Source: Dictyocoela muelleri (Eukaryota; Microsporidia). From it: a DNA stretch of 10,601 bases. The notes beneath the pieces were generated by a model. That model saw only the letters and a program-made list of their open reading frames with translations. It searched no databases and was not told where the DNA came from. The stretch covers positions 1 through 10,601 of the forward strand of contig SDVU01000777.1 of NCBI GenBank assembly GCA_016256075.1, given 5' to 3'. Shown here one piece after another: positions 8,448 through 10,601 of this stretch (position 1 is the first letter of the stretch; each line of letters starts with the position of its first letter). Both the position numbers and the translations under genes were made by a program.

Positions 8448-8475
8448 TATTATGCCGCGCGAAGCGCGAGTAATA
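8448..8475. repeat. GC-rich hairpin with GAA loop
   Basis: CGCGC (8456-8460), GAA, GCGCG (8464-8468) form a tight stem, with TATTA and TAATA outside it extending the pairing after a small mismatch. It sits in a short GC-richer island (about 8430-8490). Its function is unknown. Confidence 0.6.
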
Positions 8476-8808
8476 CGCACAGTACGGCTTGATTAATTTC
8501 ATTATATAAATTGAACTTAATTATTAATAGTATTTATTTTTATAAAATCATATCTAAATTATTTGAATTTTTAAGGATTCAGCCATGGAGGATTTTTACT
8601 GAATCAAATTTGTTCTATATCCGAGCTAATAGGGAAAAAGTTATATTTTCTAAAAATTAATTTTTGTAAAATAACATTTATTTTTAATAACAGTATTTTT
8701 AAAAATAAAGCAAAGTAATCAAGATTTTATCTATACAACATTTTTTTAATATTTTTAATTTTTTATTTATCGTTATAATCTAAAAATAATTTATTATGAT
8801 TTTGGTGA

Positions 8809-8916
8809 AAGACCGTGAGAGTGGACAAGAGTAAGGGTCTCTCCTTTAGATATTTTTTTTACCGTTAACAAAAGAAAATAACATACAAGACCGTGTGTGG
8901 TTAAGAGAAAGCCCTG
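8809..8916 (+). repeat. Imperfect direct repeat, two copies
   Basis: Copy one (8809-8841) and copy two (8887-8916) share AAGACCGTG, a GTGG, AAGAG and AAAG or TAAG in the same order, with a 2-base length difference. They are 78 bp apart start to start. They could be a small tandem repeat or remains of an element; no coding sense was seen. Confidence 0.45.
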
Positions 8917-9009
8917 TTTTTTAAATAATGCCCATAAAAAATTCGAAAATACAAATAAATATAATAAAAACCCATTTTAATTTAAACATTGTTATCAATC
9001 ATTCAGCAT

Positions 9010-9845
9010 AGTATCTCGAACAAAAGTTTACCCATATCTGAATATTCTCCTAGTTTTATTAATAGTATCTGAATATAAATTAATTTTAAAATCTCTTCGT
9101 GTATGTCATCTTTATGCCTAACCTCTTTTTATCATAGTATTTCATTTGGGACTAAAGGTTTTATATATTATTTTTATGAAAATCTTTTTGATTTTTAAAC
9201 CCTATTGAATGGTTTACGAGTTCGTAATTCCAAAAAAAGTTCTCTACACGGCCTTGAGATATGATGGATAACACTCAGTTATGATTAGAGAACCTATAAA
9301 GACATGTTTTTGAATCAAAATAGTAAGCGTGCTTATCTTTCTGTTTTTATAACTTCAATTACTATATTACCAGTATTGCTTTCTATTAAACCTACCAGCC
9401 AGGTACATCCCGGTAAATTGTCATGGGTATTTGATGGACAAGTAATCAGCTTTTCCTTATAAATCACACTTTCATCAACCTAAACATTATTTTATCCTCT
9501 AAAAATCATGTTTTTTAGAGCTTATTTCTAGTTTATAAGAGTTTATAACCTTTTTGAGATTATGGACCATGCTTTTTACGATATCACAATCCTTTGCTAT
9601 TCTTATTTGGTAGTAGTCGTTAAGAAACTCGTATATATCAAGCATTTTTTTATGAATAGGAATAGCAGGCTTATTTATCAACTTGTTTTTATAGACGAAC
9701 GACCTCTTTCTACACTTTGAAACTGTACGTCTATATCCTGCAACAAATAGATAGCTTTATCTATTTTAAGTTTCATATTGGCAGAACAACTTGGACATTT
9801 CATTTCTATTGGCAAACGGTCCTTTCTCTTCAAGATATTCTAGAG
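9010..9845 (-). pseudogene. Second Merlin-like transposase, heavily broken
   Basis: Read on the minus strand, LEYLEEKGPFANR leads to MKCPSCSANMKL (CPSC at 9797-9786) and, in another frame, YRRTVSKCRKRSF, together the zinc ribbon. IHKKMLDIYEFLNDYYQI and a helix-turn-helix-like stretch occupy the longest open piece (9499-9681). The catalytic domain then starts VDESVIYKEKL, with the first Asp at 9474-9476, and CTWLVGLIESNTGN follows. At the second position FIGSLIITECYPSY has Glu (9274-9276) where Asp is expected. LVNHSIGFKNQKDFHKNNI is the family's VNHS block, after which the catalytic Glu codon is a stop (TAA, 9161-9163) and the following Trp is also a stop. C-terminal similarity fades near 9010. 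It is clearly more decayed than the Merlin at 6462-7567, and not a close copy of it. A hAT-like end abuts its 5' side, so its own start and terminal repeat are lost. Confidence 0.82.
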
Positions 9846-9953
9846 AAGGGGTGTCAAACTCATATAAGATGGAAGGCCAATTTTTATTCAAAAATTTTCT
9901 CGCGGGCCGCACAAAAAGAAATGTGCCAAAGGGTGTATAAAAAATATTTATTC
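9846..9953. mobile_element. hAT-like terminal fragment
   Basis: The sequence from 9847, AGGGGTGTCAAACTCATA, followed by GCGGGCCGCAC at 9902-9912, closely resembles the terminal inverted repeats of many animal hAT elements (CAGGGGTGTCAAACTCA then a GCGGGCCGCA segment), from memory. Only about 100 bp is present before the palindrome begins. No matching opposite end was seen in the window. It might belong to the same family as the hAT transposase at 884-2256, but nothing here proves that. It lies between the second Merlin remnant and the MULE palindrome. Confidence 0.55.
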
Positions 9954-10250
9954 TGGTTCTACAACGGGTTATGCCACTGTAAAGAAACGAGGAGGGACAA
10001 TGAAATTATATTTAAATAAGCGTGAAATCTTCAGTTGATTAACGTTACCGGTTTTGTTTTTCTTATAAAAATATATTTCCATATAAAGTAATTTTTTTGC
10101 TACGCAAAAAAATTACTTTATATGGAAATATATTTTTATAATAAAAACAAAACCGGTAACGTTAATCAACTGAAGATTTCACGCTTATTTCAATATAATT
10201 TCATCGTCCCTCCTCGTTTCTTTACAGTGGCATAACCCGTTGTAGAACCA
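9954..10250. repeat. Near-perfect 297-bp palindrome
   Basis: The arms 9954-10100 and 10104-10250 are each 147 bp, reverse complements with only three mismatches and no length change, around a 3-base centre (TAC, 10101-10103). The right arm contains the last codons and 3' flank of the second MULE transposase, so the left arm is an inverted copy of the same MULE end. In the left arm the equivalent of the stop codon is TTA and the frame continues a few codons to LNKREIFS. This arrangement is either two tail-to-tail MULE ends or an inverted duplication, or conceivably a fold-back artefact of library preparation. Confidence 0.95.
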
Positions 10251-10601
10251 AAATATCTTGCGATTATTGTTTTTAAATTTGAAAGTTTTCTTATGGTTTT
10301 AGAATCAGGTTTTCTTGATGATTTGAAATTTAGATTTGAAATTATTTTTTGGTCTTGCAAATGATCCTGCGTTCTTAAAGTAATTATTAATTTTATCAAA
10401 TTAGGATGGCAAGATTTAAACAATGCATTTAACGATCTGTTAAATCCCTCGCATATATTAGTTGTCAATGGAATTCCCTTTAAAACCCGTTCACTACAAT
10501 CCCAATCTGAAATTTCATTAGGTCGATTATTTATATAATTGATTTCAAAAAATTTCAGAATCTCGATATCTGATTTTTCTGAAAATTTTTTCAAATAAAG
10601 T
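10190..10601 (-). CDS. Second MULE transposase, C-terminal part, runs off the window
   Basis: About 137 codons are open from the right edge to a TGA at 10190, with no internal stop. The family signature is PLTTNICEGFNRSLNALF (catalytic Glu GAG at 10448-10450), followed by HPNLIKLIITLR. It is preceded by WDCSERVL, all typical of the C-terminal end of MULE transposases of the FLYWCH-associated type. It corresponds to RTTNGAEAWNRSIN in the MULE at 2872-4470, but the sequences differ widely, so it is a separate family. The tail ends GYATVKKRGGTMKLY inside the palindrome's right arm. The apparent start at 10594 is a TTG; the frame is open further, so the true start lies outside. It is the best preserved coding sequence here and may come from an intact copy. 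Confidence 0.85.
   Translation of the reverse strand, partial: LYLKKFSEKSDIEILKFFEINYINNRPNEISDWDCSERVLKGIPLTTNICEGFNRSLNALFKSCHPNLIKLIITLRTQDHLQDQKIISNLNFKSSRKPDSKTIRKLSNLKTIIARYFGSTTGYATVKKRGGTMKLY

Larger units (their letters stand above)
7681..8990. other. Gene-free AT-rich stretch with hairpins and a direct repeat
   Basis: No recognisable gene. On the minus strand about 78 codons covering 7918-7681 contain a single stop and read NVLLVDENYIQNKLKLKK and DFNKIWLSKFS. I do not recognise them, and such a run can occur by chance when several frames are inspected. Two GC-rich hairpins are present (8018-8057 and 8448-8475). A roughly 30-bp direct repeat beginning AAGACCGTG occurs at 8809 and 8887. 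GATTCAG and CTGAATC form another weak stem near 8577-8605. Confidence 0.5.

Noticed and set aside
8448-8475. GC hairpin as a rho-independent terminator
   Set aside because: No T-run follows it, there is no upstream gene and the context is eukaryotic.
9717-10019. Plus-strand open frame of 100 codons
   Set aside because: It crosses the antisense of the second Merlin, a hAT-like end and the left palindrome arm; its mixed origin shows it is not a gene.
1-10601. tRNA, rRNA, CRISPR array or bacterial operon
   Set aside because: No cloverleaf with the usual T-loop motif, no rRNA-like conserved blocks and no regularly spaced repeats with unique spacers were seen; the tandem repeats have no spacers.

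Overview
This AT-rich window (about three quarters A+T by eye) reads as a eukaryotic transposon graveyard. I found no tRNA, rRNA, or host protein gene that I could name. At least eight remnants from five DNA-transposon superfamilies are recognisable from conserved residues in broken frames: hAT, pogo/Tigger, Mutator-like (MULE), Tc1/mariner and Merlin (IS1016/ISXO2-like). The mix of FLYWCH-type MULEs, Merlin and Tc1 in very AT-rich DNA would fit an arthropod-infecting microsporidium with a repeat-rich genome (Hamiltosporidium, Edhazardia or Nosema type), but an AT-rich small metazoan cannot be excluded. The host assignment is inference only.

Layout, left to right. 1-234: nothing clear. 235-436: 14-bp tandem repeat. 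560-806: repeated G-run plus ACATTTTGGTT motifs. 884-2256 (+): a decayed hAT transposase of the ZBED5-like type, interrupted at 1411-1568 by a palindromic MITE-like insert. 2259-2876 (+): the left end and N-terminal part of a Tigger/pogo element, next to a TA. 2872-4470 (-): a MULE with both terminal inverted repeats and a full-length but broken transposase. 4474-4583: five 22-bp repeats. 4685-5610 (+): a Tc1-like transposase fossil. 5611-6250: no gene seen. 6253-6342: 13-bp tandem repeat. 6462-7567 (+): a Merlin element with 17-bp inverted ends. 7610-7675: the same 22-bp repeats as at 4474, inverted. 7681-8990: no recognisable gene, two GC-rich hairpins and a short direct repeat. 9010-9845 (-): a second, more damaged Merlin transposase. 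9846-9953: a hAT-like terminal sequence. 9954-10250: a near-perfect 297-bp palindrome built from two tail-to-tail copies of a MULE 3' end. 10190-10601 (-): the open C-terminal part of a second, better preserved MULE transposase that runs off the window.

The elements are stacked or nested: Tigger begins where the hAT coding similarity stops, and the MULE begins where the Tigger similarity stops. No genes cooperate here in a host pathway; the common theme is repeated transposon insertion followed by decay, with the palindrome at the right as the freshest-looking structure.
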